A stretch of DNA of 42,823 nt, taken from contig JAIOAV010000028.1 in the NCBI GenBank assembly GCA_019873665.1, positions 1 to 42,823 of the forward strand, read 5' to 3'. Origin of the DNA: Chloroflexota bacterium. Its GTDB lineage: Bacteria > Chloroflexota > Anaerolineae > JAAYEA01. The translations under genes were made by a program, and so were the position numbers. Numbering within the stretch: position 1 is the first letter of the stretch; every line of letters begins with the position of its first letter. Below the pieces are notes generated by a model that saw nothing but the letters and a program-made list of their open reading frames with translations, was not told the DNA's origin and ran no database searches. Positions 8,604 through 17,630 of the stretch are shown one piece after another.

Positions 8604-9374
8604 ATGGCGGGGAGACAACTGCGCGCCGTGCTCTTCGATCTGGGCGAGACGCTGTTGGATGTGGGCGGCGCGACGCCCGACTATGCGACGCAAAGCCAGC
8701 GCGATCTGCGCGAGGTGTATGACTATGTGCGTGAGTGCGGCCACCCTGTGCCGCCGTGGGAGGTGTTCCACAACGCGTTGGCGGGCCTCCTCTTTTCCCA
8801 ATGGCGAGCGCGTCAGCGCGAAGGGCGTGCGTTGGATGTGGCGGCGGTGTTGCGTGAGGGGATTGGCGCGCTGGGGCTGGCATTGTCGCCTGACGAGCTA
8901 ACCGAGTGTCTGCGCCGACACTATCGCAGCAGCGACGAAAGCGCCATGTTACACCCCGATGCGCTGCCCACGCTGCGCGAGCTGCGCGCGGCAGGGTGGA
9001 CGTTGGGCTTGATCTCTAACTCGATCTGGCCCGCCACATGCCACGATGAGACGCTGGCGCGGCTGGGCATTCGCGACCTTTTCGCCGTGCGGCTCTATTC
9101 CGCCGATGCTGGCTACCAAAAGCCGCACCCTGCCATCTTTCAACAGGCGCTGGCCGCGTTACAGGTATCACCTGCTGAGGCGGTGTATGTGGGGGACCGG
9201 CTGGACGCGGATGTCGCCGGCGCGCACGCCGTCGGCATGCGGGGCATCCTGCGCGTCGTCCCCTATCGCGTCGAAGCGAACGCCGAGATCATCCCGGACG
9301 CGCGGATCGAGACGCTGGCCGAGTTGCCCGCGCTGCTGGCGCGTTGGTCAGCGACAGGGGGAGGGATGCCATGA
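8604..9374 (+). CDS. HAD-superfamily hydrolase
   Basis: A 256-residue cytosolic protein with the HAD signature: motif I AVLFDLGETLLD (nucleophile D12), a helical cap, motif II LGLISNS, motif III lysine in YQKPHP and motif IV VYVGDRLDAD. The residue two after the nucleophile, normally Asp and the general acid/base of phosphatases, is Gly here (DLG). Phosphatase activity may therefore be altered. I take the ATG at 8604, which has AGGAGG at good distance; a GTG at 8595 overlaps that ribosome binding site. The stop overlaps the next gene's start (ATGA), so the two proteins are probably made together. The substrate is unknown. Confidence 0.9.
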   Translation: MAGRQLRAVLFDLGETLLDVGGATPDYATQSQRDLREVYDYVRECGHPVPPWEVFHNALAGLLFSQWRARQREGRALDVAAVLREGIGALGLALSPDELTECLRRHYRSSDESAMLHPDALPTLRELRAAGWTLGLISNSIWPATCHDETLARLGIRDLFAVRLYSADAGYQKPHPAIFQQALAALQVSPAEAVYVGDRLDADVAGAHAVGMRGILRVVPYRVEANAEIIPDARIETLAELPALLARWSATGGGMP

Positions 9375-10744
9375 ATGTCATCGTCATTGTGATGGACAGC
9401 TTGCGGGTAGATCATGTGGGCTGTTACGGCAGCCCCGTGCGCACGCCGCACATTGACCGTGTGGCGACGGAAGGCACGATCCTGGCGCAGGCGTTCGCCG
9501 AAAGCCTGCCCACGCTCCCCGCCCGCACGACTATGTGGACTGGCCGCGTGGGCTTTCCCTTCCGGCCCTGGCAGCTGTTCGAGATGAGCGACCTGCTGCT
9601 GGCGGAGGTGTTGTGGGACAAAGGGTACACATCAGCACTGGTAACCGACGTCTATCACATGCACAAGCCTGCCTATAACTGCGGCCGTGGCTTTGACACG
9701 ACGGTCTTTGTGCGGGGCCAGGAGTACGACGCCTGGATCGTGGATGAGCGAATCCCCGTTGATATGGCACGTCATCGGCTGCGCGGCGACGAGTCGGATG
9801 CGCTCTGGCAGCCGCGCTTTGCCCAATACCTGCGCAATATGTCAGTGGTGCGGGACGAGGAGGACTATTTCGCGCCGCGCGTGGTCAAGGAGGCGATCCA
9901 CTGGCTGGAGCGACAAGTGCAGGAAAAGGGGCAAAAGGATCGGCTCTTTCTCTGGGTGGACATGTTCGACCCGCACGAGCCATGGGATCCGCCGGAGCCA
10001 TGGCGGAGCATGTACGATCCGGATTACGCCGGGCAGGAGCTGATTGATCCTGTGCCGGGCGCGGTGGCGGGATATATGACGCCGCGCGAGGTGGCACACA
10101 CCAAGGCGCTCTATGCGGGCGAGGTGAGCTTTGTGGACAAGTGGGTCGGCATGCTGCTGGACCGCGTCCGCGATCTGGGCCTTTATGACAACACGCTGTT
10201 GATGCTGACGACCGACCACGGCGAGCCGTTGGGCGAGCATGGCTATATCCGCAAGGCGCGGCCCTACAATCACGAGCAACTCGTGCACATCCCGTGGATC
10301 ATCCGACATCCCGCCGGATGGGGCGCAGGACAGCGCTGCGATGCGTTGGTGCAAACGACCGACATGCTGCCCACAATCCTCGACGCACTGGGAATCAGCG
10401 GGCCGCTGGAGCAGGTATATCGCGCGCCGACGCGAACTATGTTCCCGCAGGATATGCCGGTGGCGACGCGGCAGATCGCGCTGCATGGCACGAGCCTGCT
10501 GCCATTGCTGCGCGGCGAGACGCCGACGGTGCGCCGCTATGCCTACAGCGGACATTTCGGGCGGCAGTGGGCGATTCGCGACCACGAGTGGGCGTATCTG
10601 CTGCCCATTGATGGCAGCGGCGCGCCACAGCTCTACCACCGACCCACCGATCCCGACGAGCAGCGGGATGTGGTCACAGAGCACCCCGATGTGGCGACGT
10701 GGCTGGAGCTGCAGTTGCGGCGGTGGGTGGCATCGTTGGCATAG
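9371..10744 (+). CDS. Sulfatase / alkaline phosphatase superfamily hydrolase
   Basis: A 457-residue protein of the sulfatase-type alkaline phosphatase superfamily. The N-terminal MDSLRVDHVGCYG strand, metal-binding TTDHGEPLGEHG and HIPWIIRHP are all as in the family. At the nucleophile position the usual C/S-x-P-S-R reads TLPAR, so threonine (T48) replaces the cysteine that would be matured to formylglycine. This points away from a classical sulfatase and towards a phosphohydrolase or transferase-like member. It has no signal peptide, so it acts in the cytosol. It begins within the stop codon of the HAD gene (ATGA overlap). The earlier in-frame start at 9344 lies inside the HAD gene and lacks support. 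Confidence 0.88.
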   Translation: MNVIVIVMDSLRVDHVGCYGSPVRTPHIDRVATEGTILAQAFAESLPTLPARTTMWTGRVGFPFRPWQLFEMSDLLLAEVLWDKGYTSALVTDVYHMHKPAYNCGRGFDTTVFVRGQEYDAWIVDERIPVDMARHRLRGDESDALWQPRFAQYLRNMSVVRDEEDYFAPRVVKEAIHWLERQVQEKGQKDRLFLWVDMFDPHEPWDPPEPWRSMYDPDYAGQELIDPVPGAVAGYMTPREVAHTKALYAGEVSFVDKWVGMLLDRVRDLGLYDNTLLMLTTDHGEPLGEHGYIRKARPYNHEQLVHIPWIIRHPAGWGAGQRCDALVQTTDMLPTILDALGISGPLEQVYRAPTRTMFPQDMPVATRQIALHGTSLLPLLRGETPTVRRYAYSGHFGRQWAIRDHEWAYLLPIDGSGAPQLYHRPTDPDEQRDVVTEHPDVATWLELQLRRWVASLA

Positions 10745-10761
10745 CAGAGGGTTCGCCCGGT

Positions 10762-10789
10762 TTGCTCCTCTTTCCCCCGCAGGTATAAT
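10762..10789 (+). promoter_or_regulatory. Promoter for the transketolase-like gene
   Basis: TTGCTC (10762-10767), 16-base spacer, TATAAT (10784-10789). The leader is about 60 bases and ends in AAGGAG before the ATG at 10856. Confidence 0.7.
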
Positions 10790-10855
10790 ACATCTCGCTG
10801 GCGGTCTCGCGGGCCGCCGCGCCAAATCACACCGCATGGAAAGGAGCATCCCCCG

Positions 10856-13213
10856 ATGCAAGTGGCTGAAACCCGCCAGCGGGTCTTCGACCGATACAAG
10901 GAGCTGGAGCCGGTCTTTCCCTATTGGGAAACGCTCAAGGACATGATTGACCAGTGCATTGACCTGATGCTCAACCTGCGCCAGAGCGGCCACCCGGGCG
11001 GCGCGCGCTCCAAGGTACATGCGCTGGTGGTGACCATGCTCAGCGGCATCATGCGCTGGGACATCCGCCAGCCGGAAAAGCCCTTTGCCGATCGCTTCAT
11101 CCTCGTCGCCGGGCACACTGTGCCGCTGGTATATGCCACGCTGGCGGTGCTCAACGAGGCGATGCGCATCAAGTACGCGCAGACAGGCGACGCCAGGTAT
11201 TTCGTCCCGCCGCACAAAGCCCCCACCTGGGAGGACCTGCTCACCTTTCGCCGCCGCGACGGCCTGCCGGGCCATGCCGAGGCGGGCGGCAAGACCATGT
11301 TTCTCAAATTCAACACCGGCCCCTCCGGGCATGGCTCCCCCGCCGCCGCCGGCGAGGCGTTCGCGCTCAAACGCGCGGGCGCGGGGAATGTGCGCGTCTT
11401 TGCCATTGAAGGGGAAGGTGGCCTGACGCCCGGCGCGAATCACGAGACCAAGAACACCGCCTGGGGCCTGGGGTTGGATAACCTCTACTTTATCATTGAC
11501 TGGAACGACTTTGGTATTGACGACCATCCCATCAGTCGCGTGGTGCACGGCACGCCACGGGACTGGTTCGAGCCGTATGGCTGGCGCGTGCTGAACGCGT
11601 GGCACGGCAACGCGTGGGGCCCGGTAACCAGCGCGCTGCTAGAGATGGTGTATGGCTGTAATCCTGACCATGTCCCCAGCGTTACCTGGCTGCAGACGCG
11701 CAAAGGGCGCGGCTACTGCAAGTTCGATAACAAGTCGCATGGCGCGCCGCATCCCGCCAATGACCCGCTCTTCTGGAAGTCCAAGGAGGAGTGCGTGGCC
11801 ACCTATGGCATCAAGTTCGAGGGGTATTGCCAGCCCGCGCCCTCCAGCTATGAGGAGTTGCGTGCGCAGACGGCAACCAACCTGGAGCGCGTCATGGGGA
11901 TCATGCGGCGGAACCAGCCGCTGGTGGACTATGTAGCGGATACCCTGGTGGCGCTGGGCGAGCAGGTGCCGGAGAAGGTGCCCGGTTTCAAGCTGCACCT
12001 AGATCGCAACCCGATCCACGACGCGCGACTGTATGACTATGAGCACTACCCGCCGGAGCTTTTCCTGAAGCCGGGCGCCAAAGCGGCCAACCGCGAGGCG
12101 CTGCGCAAGTGGGGCGCTTGGGCCAACAGTTTTTCGCGGCAGCATTACGACCGACCGCTTTTCATCGCCAGCTCGGCGGACCTCGCCGCCTCCACCAACC
12201 TAAGCGGCTTTGCCGAGGGATTCGGCGATATCCCCGGCTATGGCTGGTACGACCGCGACACGAACCCGGATGGCGTGTTGCTGCCCACCGAGATCACCGA
12301 GTTCACAAACGCCGGCCTGATGGTGGGGGCGGCCTCGGCCAACTTTGCGTCGAATCCGGCGGAGGATTACGTGGGCTTCTGGGGCACATGCTCCACCTAT
12401 GGCTCCTTTGTCTATCTGAAGTATGGCATGTTCCGCCTCTGGAGCCAAATGGTGCAGGATTCGCCTATCAAGCTGGGCAAAGTGCTCTGGGTGGTGGGCC
12501 ACTCGGGCCCGGAGACAGCAGACGACTCGCGCACGCACTTTGGCATCTTTTCGCCGGGGGTAACACAGCTCTTTCCGGAGGGTCAGATCATCAATCTCCA
12601 CCCGTGGGAATACAACGAGGTGCCAGTGGTCATCGCGGCGGCATTGCGCGAGAGCGTGCCCATCGTCGCGTTGCACTTGACTCGCCCGCCCATCACGATC
12701 CCGGACCGGGCAGCGCTGGGCATCCCGTCCCACCTGGCCGCCGCGCGGGGCGCGTACATCGTGCGCGATTTCCGTCCCGACCAGCCGCGCCTGGGCACGG
12801 TGATCGTGCAAGGCACGAGCAGCATGAACAACACCCTGCAAGTGCTGCCCGAGCTGGACAAGGCGGGCCTGAACGTCAAGATCGTCGCTGCCATCAGCCC
12901 AGAGCTGTTCCGCTTGCAGCCGCCAGCCTATCAAGAGCAGGTGCTTTCCGCGGCTGATTGGGTGGATTCGATGGTGATCACCAATGGAGCGCGCCGCCTG
13001 ATGCATGACTGGCTGCACAACGCGATAGCGGAGGAGTACTCGCTCTCATCGGATTGGGATAACCGCTGGCGCACCGGAGGCACGCTGGACGAGCTGGTGG
13101 ACGAAGCGCATCTGTCGCCCCACTGGATCCTGCAAGGGATCGAGCGCTTTGTGCGCGACCGGTCGGAGCGCTTGGCACGCCTGCGCCGCGCGCTGGACGC
13201 GGCAGGGGCATAG
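10856..13213 (+). CDS. Transketolase-like thiamine diphosphate enzyme
   Basis: A 785-residue protein with the full transketolase plan. An N-terminal ThDP half has SGHPGGARSK and GHTVPLVYATL. The diphosphate/Mg loop is I184-EGEGGLTPG followed by FIIDWNDFGID. The Pyr half has SSADLAASTN and the ITEFTNAGL strand carrying the catalytic Glu, and a C-terminal domain follows. It is longer and more diverged than housekeeping transketolase (about 660 residues). The metal-binding Asp of GDG is Glu (E187). I judge it a transketolase-family carboligase, either the organism's working pentose-phosphate transketolase or a specialised paralogue. Phosphoketolase was considered but the sequence motifs fit transketolase better. 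It is flanked by its own promoter and, 79 bases on, the subtilase gene. Confidence 0.85.
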   Translation: MQVAETRQRVFDRYKELEPVFPYWETLKDMIDQCIDLMLNLRQSGHPGGARSKVHALVVTMLSGIMRWDIRQPEKPFADRFILVAGHTVPLVYATLAVLNEAMRIKYAQTGDARYFVPPHKAPTWEDLLTFRRRDGLPGHAEAGGKTMFLKFNTGPSGHGSPAAAGEAFALKRAGAGNVRVFAIEGEGGLTPGANHETKNTAWGLGLDNLYFIIDWNDFGIDDHPISRVVHGTPRDWFEPYGWRVLNAWHGNAWGPVTSALLEMVYGCNPDHVPSVTWLQTRKGRGYCKFDNKSHGAPHPANDPLFWKSKEECVATYGIKFEGYCQPAPSSYEELRAQTATNLERVMGIMRRNQPLVDYVADTLVALGEQVPEKVPGFKLHLDRNPIHDARLYDYEHYPPELFLKPGAKAANREALRKWGAWANSFSRQHYDRPLFIASSADLAASTNLSGFAEGFGDIPGYGWYDRDTNPDGVLLPTEITEFTNAGLMVGAASANFASNPAEDYVGFWGTCSTYGSFVYLKYGMFRLWSQMVQDSPIKLGKVLWVVGHSGPETADDSRTHFGIFSPGVTQLFPEGQIINLHPWEYNEVPVVIAAALRESVPIVALHLTRPPITIPDRAALGIPSHLAAARGAYIVRDFRPDQPRLGTVIVQGTSSMNNTLQVLPELDKAGLNVKIVAAISPELFRLQPPAYQEQVLSAADWVDSMVITNGARRLMHDWLHNAIAEEYSLSSDWDNRWRTGGTLDELVDEAHLSPHWILQGIERFVRDRSERLARLRRALDAAGA

Positions 13214-13292
13214 CCTGCCGGGAAGATGCCGCAAGACCAAGTCGCGCGGCACGGCTCCGCGAGCCTTCGCCTAGATCGTTATAGGAGACTCA

Positions 13293-16200
13293 ATGTCACA
13301 GAGGCTGTGCCTCTTCTGCCTCTTGCTTCTTGCGCTGCTGTCGCTGGCAGGGATGCCCAGCAGCGCGCCTCGCGCATCGCCCGTCGCGCCTGCCGACGAT
13401 GTTTGGCCAGAGAAGGTGCGTGGCATTGTGGAGCCGGCACTGCTGCGGCAATGGGCGCAGTCACCCGATGCGGCCGGCCGCTATATCGTGTACCTCGATC
13501 CACTGGCGGATCCCCTTCCCTCCTCTGCTGCCGACCCCAGGCAGCAGCGCGCGGCGATCGTCAACGCATTGCGCGCTCACGCACAATCCAGCCAGGCCCC
13601 GCTGTTGGCGCTGCTGCGCCAGGAACAGCATGCGGGTCATGTCATCAACTTCGAGTCGCTCTGGATCGCTAACGCCGTCGCCGTGCAGGGACGGCTGGAC
13701 GCGCTGCCTCTGCTGGCGGCGCTGCCCGGCGTGCGTCTGATCCGCCAGGATCGCGCGCACATACTGGATGCGGGCACGTTCCGCCCCACAGCCAACGCAG
13801 CGGGCGAGTTGCTCTGGAACATCCAGCGAGTGGGAGCTGATCTAGCGTGGTCTCGCCTGGAGCTGGACGGCCATGGCACGGTGATTGCGGTGCTGGATAC
13901 CGGCGCGGACTGGCAACACCCTGCACTACGCGCCAGCTATCGCGGCTACACCAACAAGGGCCTGGTCAATCATCGCGGCAACTGGTTCTGCGCCACGAGT
14001 GAGGGCTTTCTCTACCCCGGTGACAATGTGGGCCACGGCACGCACGTGCTGGGCACGATCGTCGGCGCGGATGGCATCGGCGTCGCGCCGGGAGCACGCT
14101 GGATCGCCGTCAAAGTCTTTAACGGGCAGGGGCTCAGCTACGATAGCTGGCTACACGCTGCCTTCCAGTGGGTGCTCGCGCCGGAGGGCGATGCAGCGCT
14201 GGCGCCGGATATCGTGAACTGCTCCTGGGGGAGCGAGCTGGCCAATGACGCCACCTTTCGCCCCGATCTCCAGGCACTGCGCACCGCAGGGATATTGCCC
14301 ATCTTTGCGGCGGGCAACAGCGGCCCTGCCACGGGAAGCATCCAGTCGCCCGGCAGCCTGCCGGAGGCGCTGGCGGTGGGCGCCAGCGACCAGCGCGATG
14401 CGGTGGCTTCCTTCAGCGCGCGTGGCCCCTCCCCCTGGGGTGAGCGCAAACCAGAGCTGATCGCACCCGGCGTGGATATTGTCTCTGCCGTGCCCGGCGG
14501 CGGCTACGCTCTCTGGGACGGCACCTCAATGGCCGCACCACATGTTGCCGGCGCGGCAGCGCTGCTGCGCCAGGCTGATCCCGCCATCTCGCCCACCCAA
14601 CTGGAGTACGTGATCACCAGCACTGCCACGTTGCGCACCCTGACGCCGGACAATGCGTTTGGCTGGGGGCGGCTGGACGTCTATCAGGCAGCGCTATCGG
14701 TGGCGCAGGCAGGCATGCTGACAGGCACTATCACCCAGCCGGAGCAGGTGCCGCTGGGCAACGCGATCATCAGCTGCATCCCCTTGAGCGGCGGGCGAGA
14801 GGCGCAGACCCGCAGCGACGCCGCCGGGCGCTACAGGCTGCCGCTGGCGCCAGGCCCGTACCGGGTCACAGTAAGCCGCTTTGGCCACGAGACGGCGACC
14901 GCCGCGCGCGTGGAGATCCGCGCCGGGGAGACAACGCGCCGCGATTTCACGCTGACGCCGCAGGCGCTGGGGACCATCGCCGGCCGCGTGACGGCAACGA
15001 ACGGGCAGCCGGTGCCGGCCAAGATAGCGCTGTTCATCGAACTGCAGGCGACGCCGGTCCTGACGGTGACGGCGGACGCTGCCACCGGCGTTTATAGTCT
15101 CGCTGTGCCGGAAGGCGTCTATGATCTGCGCGTAACGCATTCCGGCTATCGCGTTGCCTGGCTGGAGCGCGTGCCCGTGCGCGCACAACAGATGACGGCG
15201 CGCGATGCGACGCTGACGGCTGCACCGACGATCCTGCTGGTGGATAGTGGCGCTTGGTACTATGGCAGCTATATCCGCTACTACCAGCAGGCACTGGATG
15301 ATGCCCGTTACCTCTATGACATGTGGATGATCTACGACACGCGCCGTGAGGTACCCACCGGGACGCGGCTGCGCGCCTATGACATCGTCATCTGGTCGGC
15401 GCCACAGGATTCACCCGGCCTAGTCGGCGCGGAGAAGGCCATCATGGAATATCTGGATAGCGGCGGGCGGCTCTTTCTCAGCGGGCAGGATGTGGCCTTC
15501 TGGGATGGCGGCGGCGCGATCTTTACCTATGCACCCTACTTTACGCTGTACCTAAAGGCGGCCTATGTACGGGATGACGGGGGACGCGCGCACATCATTG
15601 GCACGCCGGGAGAGCTTTTTGCCGGGCTGCGATGGCCGCTGAATGGCGACGATAGTGCTGCCAACCAGGCGTACCCCGATGTGATCGCGCCCGCCCAGCC
15701 AGAGCATGCACACGAGCTGGCTGCCTATGCAGACGGAGGGGGCGCAGCGCTGTGCGTGGATACCTGCCTGCCATACCGTGTGATCTATCTCGCCGCAGGC
15801 TTTGAGGGACTGAGCGACCGCGCGGGACGGGCCGCGCTGTTGGCACGCGCGCTCGAGTGGCTGATCGCGCCGCGCGCCGCGACAGGGCTGGAGATCAGCA
15901 CGTCGCGTCAACCCGCGCTGCCGCTGGATGGGCAGGTCATCACACACACGGTGCGACTGCGAAATACTGGCGAGCTCACCGACACCTATGACCTAGCGCT
16001 GACGGGGGCAGCATGGCCCACGACATTGTGGGACGCGACGTTCCAGCGGCCGATCTCATCGGCGGTAACAGTCGGCTCCTGCACAGCCACGACCATCGGC
16101 GTGCGGGTCGAGCTCCCTGCCGCGCTGCCGCCGGATGCCACTGACCGCACTACCCTGTCAGTGCGCTCGCGCCACGATCTCTCACTGGCGCAGCAGGTGG

Positions 16201-17609
16201 AGCTGGTCAGCAAATGGCCTGCGCCGTTGCTGCTGATAGATGATGATCGCTGGACAAACGTGGAGGGTGCATATGAGAGCGCGCTTCGCGCCATCGGCAT
16301 ACCCTACGACCGCTGGGAGATAGGCTGGAACGTGGGCGACGCACGCGGTTCACCGCCGCCAGCGCTTCTGGCCAAGTACCCGCTGGTGGTGTGGTTCACC
16401 GGCTGCGATTGGAGCTGCCCACTGACCCAGCAGGATGAAGAACGGCTAGCCGAGTATCTGGACGGAGGCGGGCGGCTTTTCCTCTCCAGCCAGGACTATA
16501 TGTTTGCGCGCGGCTTGACGCCCTTTGCGCTGGATTATCTCGGCGTGCTGACCTATACCGAGGAGCTGACGGCAACGCTGGTGTATGGCGCAGAGGGAGA
16601 CCCCATCGGCGCGAATCTGGGACCATACGCGCTGGAGTATCCGTGCGAGAACTGGAGCGATGCGCTCACGCCAGCGCCGGATGCGCAGATTGTCTTCTAT
16701 GGGCAGCATCATCGCCCCGTGGCGTTGAGCTGGTACGGCGTGGCAGCGCCCGTGCCGCCCAAGACGGTGTTCATGGCGTTTCCTTTTGAGGCGCTGCCCG
16801 CCAGCGGCGGGCGCGCGACGATGGATGCGATCATCTACTGGCTCAACCCGCTGGGCGATTCGACTTTTGCCGCGGATCGGCGCGTGGCGCAGGCGGGCGA
16901 GACAGTAACGTACACGCTGGCGCTGCGCAACACTGGTATCACCACAACGGTAGCGCTTTCCAACGCGCTGCCCTCCACACTGACCTATCTGGGCGGCGCG
17001 CTGAGTGGTGGGGCCTACGACGCAGCACAGCGGAGCATCTACTGGCGCGGCGAGCTGGCAGCCGGGGAGACGATCACCCTGACCTACCGGGCGCGGCTCG
17101 CGTCATCGTTGGCGGAAGGCGAGATCGTGGACAGCCCGGTGCAACTGCGGCTGGGGATCGGGCTAGAGCTGACGCGGCACATGCTGTTACGAGTCAACGC
17201 GCCGGACCTCTCGTTTTCCCAGAAGCGCACCAGCGCCACTGCCATCAAGCCGTGGGAGCCGCTCACATACACGCTCACCCTGCGCAACGACGGGGTGCGC
17301 ACGGCGCACGCACAGCTCGTGGACGAGCTGCCCGATGCGCTGCGCTGCATCCCCGGCAGCGCCATCGCCACCGACGGGGTGTTGACGGCGACCGCGGAGC
17401 GCATCGCCTGGCAGGGCGACATCTCGGTCGGGGGGATCGTTACGATCACATATCCCGTGGCGTACACAGCGCCGCCAGCCGGCACGGCGCGGGGCGGCGA
17501 GATTGTGAGCAATGAGGCGGTGATATCCGACGGCCTGGGGGAGACATTGCGGCGGCGGGCGGATGTCCGCGTGTGGCCGGCGCTGCTGCTGCCGCGTGTG
17601 GGCCGCTAG
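13293..17609 (+). CDS. Secreted subtilisin-like serine protease, multidomain
   Basis: A 1438-residue exported S8 peptidase. A signal peptide (LFCLLLLALLSLAG) is followed by an inhibitor-like propeptide. The catalytic domain has D202 (AVLDTGAD), H248 (GHGTHV) and S412 (GTSMAAPHVAG), all intact. Then come two carboxypeptidase-regulatory-like beta domains (about 470-640) and two copies of a flavodoxin/amidotransferase-like domain (ILLVDSGAWYYGS and LLLIDDDRWTNVE, each with an LDxGGRLFLSxQD segment) around an IgG-like domain. Two DUF11-like repeats (VTYTLALRNTG, LTYTLTLRNDG) complete the protein. It ends PALLLPRVGR, like the short hydrophobic tail seen on many Chloroflexota exported proteins. It probably degrades protein outside the cell. 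The ATG follows AGGAGA. Confidence 0.94.
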   Translation: MSQRLCLFCLLLLALLSLAGMPSSAPRASPVAPADDVWPEKVRGIVEPALLRQWAQSPDAAGRYIVYLDPLADPLPSSAADPRQQRAAIVNALRAHAQSSQAPLLALLRQEQHAGHVINFESLWIANAVAVQGRLDALPLLAALPGVRLIRQDRAHILDAGTFRPTANAAGELLWNIQRVGADLAWSRLELDGHGTVIAVLDTGADWQHPALRASYRGYTNKGLVNHRGNWFCATSEGFLYPGDNVGHGTHVLGTIVGADGIGVAPGARWIAVKVFNGQGLSYDSWLHAAFQWVLAPEGDAALAPDIVNCSWGSELANDATFRPDLQALRTAGILPIFAAGNSGPATGSIQSPGSLPEALAVGASDQRDAVASFSARGPSPWGERKPELIAPGVDIVSAVPGGGYALWDGTSMAAPHVAGAAALLRQADPAISPTQLEYVITSTATLRTLTPDNAFGWGRLDVYQAALSVAQAGMLTGTITQPEQVPLGNAIISCIPLSGGREAQTRSDAAGRYRLPLAPGPYRVTVSRFGHETATAARVEIRAGETTRRDFTLTPQALGTIAGRVTATNGQPVPAKIALFIELQATPVLTVTADAATGVYSLAVPEGVYDLRVTHSGYRVAWLERVPVRAQQMTARDATLTAAPTILLVDSGAWYYGSYIRYYQQALDDARYLYDMWMIYDTRREVPTGTRLRAYDIVIWSAPQDSPGLVGAEKAIMEYLDSGGRLFLSGQDVAFWDGGGAIFTYAPYFTLYLKAAYVRDDGGRAHIIGTPGELFAGLRWPLNGDDSAANQAYPDVIAPAQPEHAHELAAYADGGGAALCVDTCLPYRVIYLAAGFEGLSDRAGRAALLARALEWLIAPRAATGLEISTSRQPALPLDGQVITHTVRLRNTGELTDTYDLALTGAAWPTTLWDATFQRPISSAVTVGSCTATTIGVRVELPAALPPDATDRTTLSVRSRHDLSLAQQVELVSKWPAPLLLIDDDRWTNVEGAYESALRAIGIPYDRWEIGWNVGDARGSPPPALLAKYPLVVWFTGCDWSCPLTQQDEERLAEYLDGGGRLFLSSQDYMFARGLTPFALDYLGVLTYTEELTATLVYGAEGDPIGANLGPYALEYPCENWSDALTPAPDAQIVFYGQHHRPVALSWYGVAAPVPPKTVFMAFPFEALPASGGRATMDAIIYWLNPLGDSTFAADRRVAQAGETVTYTLALRNTGITTTVALSNALPSTLTYLGGALSGGAYDAAQRSIYWRGELAAGETITLTYRARLASSLAEGEIVDSPVQLRLGIGLELTRHMLLRVNAPDLSFSQKRTSATAIKPWEPLTYTLTLRNDGVRTAHAQLVDELPDALRCIPGSAIATDGVLTATAERIAWQGDISVGGIVTITYPVAYTAPPAGTARGGEIVSNEAVISDGLGETLRRRADVRVWPALLLPRVGR

Positions 17610-17630
17610 CGGCGACAGGTGCGGAGTGTT

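Noticed and set aside
9842-11605. A 587-codon open frame on the minus strand across the sulfatase and transketolase genes
   Set aside because: It spans two well-supported plus-strand genes, has no recognisable domain and includes many Arg/His/Gln-rich stretches typical of antisense translation in GC-rich DNA.
10856-13213. Phosphoketolase identity for the ThDP enzyme
   Set aside because: Size is similar, but SGHPGG, GHTVPLVYA, SSADLA and the EF strand match transketolase more closely.
13214-13292. Possible hairpin (GGCTC-CGC-GAGCC) before the subtilase gene
   Set aside because: A 5-bp stem without a T run; too weak to call as a terminator or attenuator.
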